Source of the DNA: Actinomycetota bacterium
Lineage (GTDB): Bacteria > Actinomycetota > Actinomycetes > JACCUZ01
Direction of reading: 5' to 3'
Length of the DNA stretch: 32,590 bases
Assembly: GCA_030841185.1 (NCBI GenBank)
Contig: JAVEDB010000004.1
Span: 1 to 32,590 of the forward strand
This document shows, one piece after another, positions 31,646-32,590 of this stretch (within the stretch, counting starts at the first letter, position 1; each line of letters starts with the position of its first letter). The notes under the pieces were generated by a model, which was not told the origin of the DNA, made no database searches, and saw only the letters and a list, made by a program, of their open reading frames with translations. A program made the position numbers and the translations under genes.

Positions 31646-32446
31646 ATGCTGGCGCCCGTGACCGAGACAGTGCGCGGGCTGGCAGCGGTCGTCCTCGCGG
31701 CCGGCGCGGGCACCCGGCTGCGCCCGCTCACCGACCTGCGCCCCAAGGCGCTGTGCCCGGTCGACAACCGGCCGCTGGTCGACTGGGCGCTGGACCGGGT
31801 CGCGGCGTACGCCGGACGCACCGCGGTCAACGTCCACCACCACCGCGACCAGCTGCTCGCCCACCTGGCCGAACGCGACGTCCACCTGTCGGTCGAGGAT
31901 CCGGTGGCGCTCGGCACCGCCGGCGCCCTCGGCCGGCTGCGCGGCTGGATCGACGGCGCCGCGGTGCTGCTCACCAACGCCGACTCGTGGTTCCCCGTGT
32001 CTCCCGCCTCACCACCGCCGCTGGCCGCCCTCGTCGACGGCTGGGACGGCGACCGGCCGCGGCTGCTCTGCGCGCGCGACTCACAGCGCGGGGACTTCGG
32101 CGACCTCCGGTACGTCGGGGCGGCGCTGCTCCCGTGGTGGTCGGTCCGCGACCTGCCGGAGGAGCCGGCCGGGCTCTATGAGGTGTCGTGGAGGCGACTG
32201 CACGAGGCGGGCGGCCTGGACCTGGTGGTGTCCGGGGGCCAGCACGTCGACTGCGGGACGCCGGTGGACTACCTGCTGGCGAACATGCTGGCCTCGGGGG
32301 GTACCTCCGTGATCGGGCCGGGCGCTGTCGTCCAGGGGGAGGTGGTCCGCTCGGTAGTGTGGCCCGGAGCGTCAGTGGGTCCGAACGAGCGACTTGTCGA
32401 CGCGATCCGGGCCGAAGATGTGACGCTGCGGCCGGGGCGGGGTTAA
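31646..32446 (+). CDS. Sugar-phosphate nucleotidyltransferase (ManC/GlmU-type N-domain)
   Basis: This encodes 266 residues from ATG 31646; GTG 31658 is a possible later start. The nucleotidyltransferase signature is clear: AAVVLAAGAGTRLRPLTDLR with PKALCPVDNRPLVDWALDRV, then DPVALGTAGALGRLRGWI and VLLTNADSWF for the nucleotide/metal Asp. The C-terminal part (HVDCGTPVDYLLANML, then TSVIGPGAVVQGEVVRSVVW) looks like a short left-handed beta-helix turn as in mannose-1-phosphate guanylyltransferases. At 266 residues it is shorter than typical GlmU or ManC. It should make an NDP-sugar for glycan or polysaccharide synthesis; the sugar and base cannot be told. It diverges from the pirin gene, with two CCGCGG copies in the gap (31602-31607, 31620-31625). 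Confidence 0.88.
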   Translation: MLAPVTETVRGLAAVVLAAGAGTRLRPLTDLRPKALCPVDNRPLVDWALDRVAAYAGRTAVNVHHHRDQLLAHLAERDVHLSVEDPVALGTAGALGRLRGWIDGAAVLLTNADSWFPVSPASPPPLAALVDGWDGDRPRLLCARDSQRGDFGDLRYVGAALLPWWSVRDLPEEPAGLYEVSWRRLHEAGGLDLVVSGGQHVDCGTPVDYLLANMLASGGTSVIGPGAVVQGEVVRSVVWPGASVGPNERLVDAIRAEDVTLRPGRG

Positions 32447-32496
32447 CTGGGAGCACCGGCGGGCCGGAGCGACGCGGGCGAGGCGAGGAGGTCAAT

Positions 32497-32516
32497 GAAT
32501 GACAACGATGTCATTC
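32497..32516. promoter_or_regulatory. LacI-like operator palindrome
   Basis: GAATGACA (32497-32504) and TGTCATTC (32509-32516) are perfect inverted repeats, and the central bases 32506-32507 are CG, so 9 of 10 base pairs are symmetric. A CG-centred AT-rich palindrome in GC-rich DNA is typical of LacI-family operators. It lies 49 bases before an ATG (32565) with a good ribosome-binding site, and it overlaps an alternative start at 32499. Confidence 0.55.
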
Positions 32517-32590
32517 GACGTCTACGATGGGGATCGAGCACGTCCCCGACCCGCGAGGAGCACGATGGACGCCGCGAACGCCTACCGGCC
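32499..32590 (+). CDS. Start of an unknown gene, cut by the window end
   Basis: The frame is open to the last base. Two starts are possible: ATG 32499, six bases after GAGGAGGT (32485-32492), or ATG 32565, four bases after GAGGAG (32555-32560), giving MDAANAYRP. If the palindrome at 32497-32516 is an operator, the later start is more natural, because an operator normally lies upstream of the coding region. A third frame from ATG 32495 is also open but is too close to its ribosome-binding site. Too little is visible to name a family. Confidence 0.5.
   Translation, partial: MTTMSFDVYDGDRARPRPARSTMDAANAYR

Overview
The window is GC-rich throughout, with short gaps, many GTG starts and many 4-base start/stop overlaps (ATGA, GTGA). 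Together with an ANTAR-domain regulator, SigE-type ECF sigma genes and LpqN/PsbP-like lipoproteins, this points to a high-GC actinobacterium. The genus cannot be fixed from the sequence. No phage, transposase, integrase or CRISPR array is visible. Almost every base lies in or next to a plausible gene.

Layout. (1) 1-2862: the 3' part of an NTF2/SnoaL-cupin protein, tRNA-Thr(UGU), then a plus-strand run of secreted protein, ECF sigma factor, lipoprotein and a membrane-anchored probable anti-sigma factor. The lipoprotein and anti-sigma factor appear to share a C-terminal domain. (2) 2874-4385: SRPBCC protein diverging from an O-methyltransferase. (3) 4393-16292: a block of two envelope modules. 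The first is an ABC-2 exporter plus LolA/RseB-like secreted protein (minus) diverging from an OmpR-type regulator and histidine kinase (plus). The second is one minus-strand run: lipoprotein, two different ABC ATPases, a duplicated FtsX-type permease, regulator, kinase. The two kinase genes meet tail to tail with 3 bases between them. (4) 16365-22465: class I methyltransferase, GH15 glucosidase/trehalase-like enzyme, a divergent ROK sugar kinase, and a RecQ helicase fused to a phosphoribosyltransferase-like domain. (5) 22496-26387, all minus: MoaD/ThiS-like protein with a GG terminus coupled to a BNR-type propeller, a group II PLP decarboxylase-like enzyme, and a secreted protein with five Cys-pair repeats. 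(6) 26388-26893: a 0.5 kb AT-richer gap with dyad elements. (7) 26894-32446: GAF-ANTAR regulator, allantoinase and malate synthase (minus, overlapping), pirin, and a sugar nucleotidyltransferase. (8) 32447-32590: a LacI-like operator palindrome and the start of a truncated gene.

How the genes work together. Envelope sensing and export dominate: one ECF sigma system and two two-component/ABC modules, each with its own secreted or lipid-anchored partner. Metabolism includes a plausible ureide route (allantoinase; glyoxylate captured by malate synthase) and a plausible glucose release-and-capture pair (GH15 and ROK kinase). The observations most worth follow-up are the sigma/lipoprotein/anti-sigma domain sharing, the paired sensor-exporter block with its asymmetric ATPases, the MoaD-propeller pair, and the Cys-repeat protein with the structured gap beside it.
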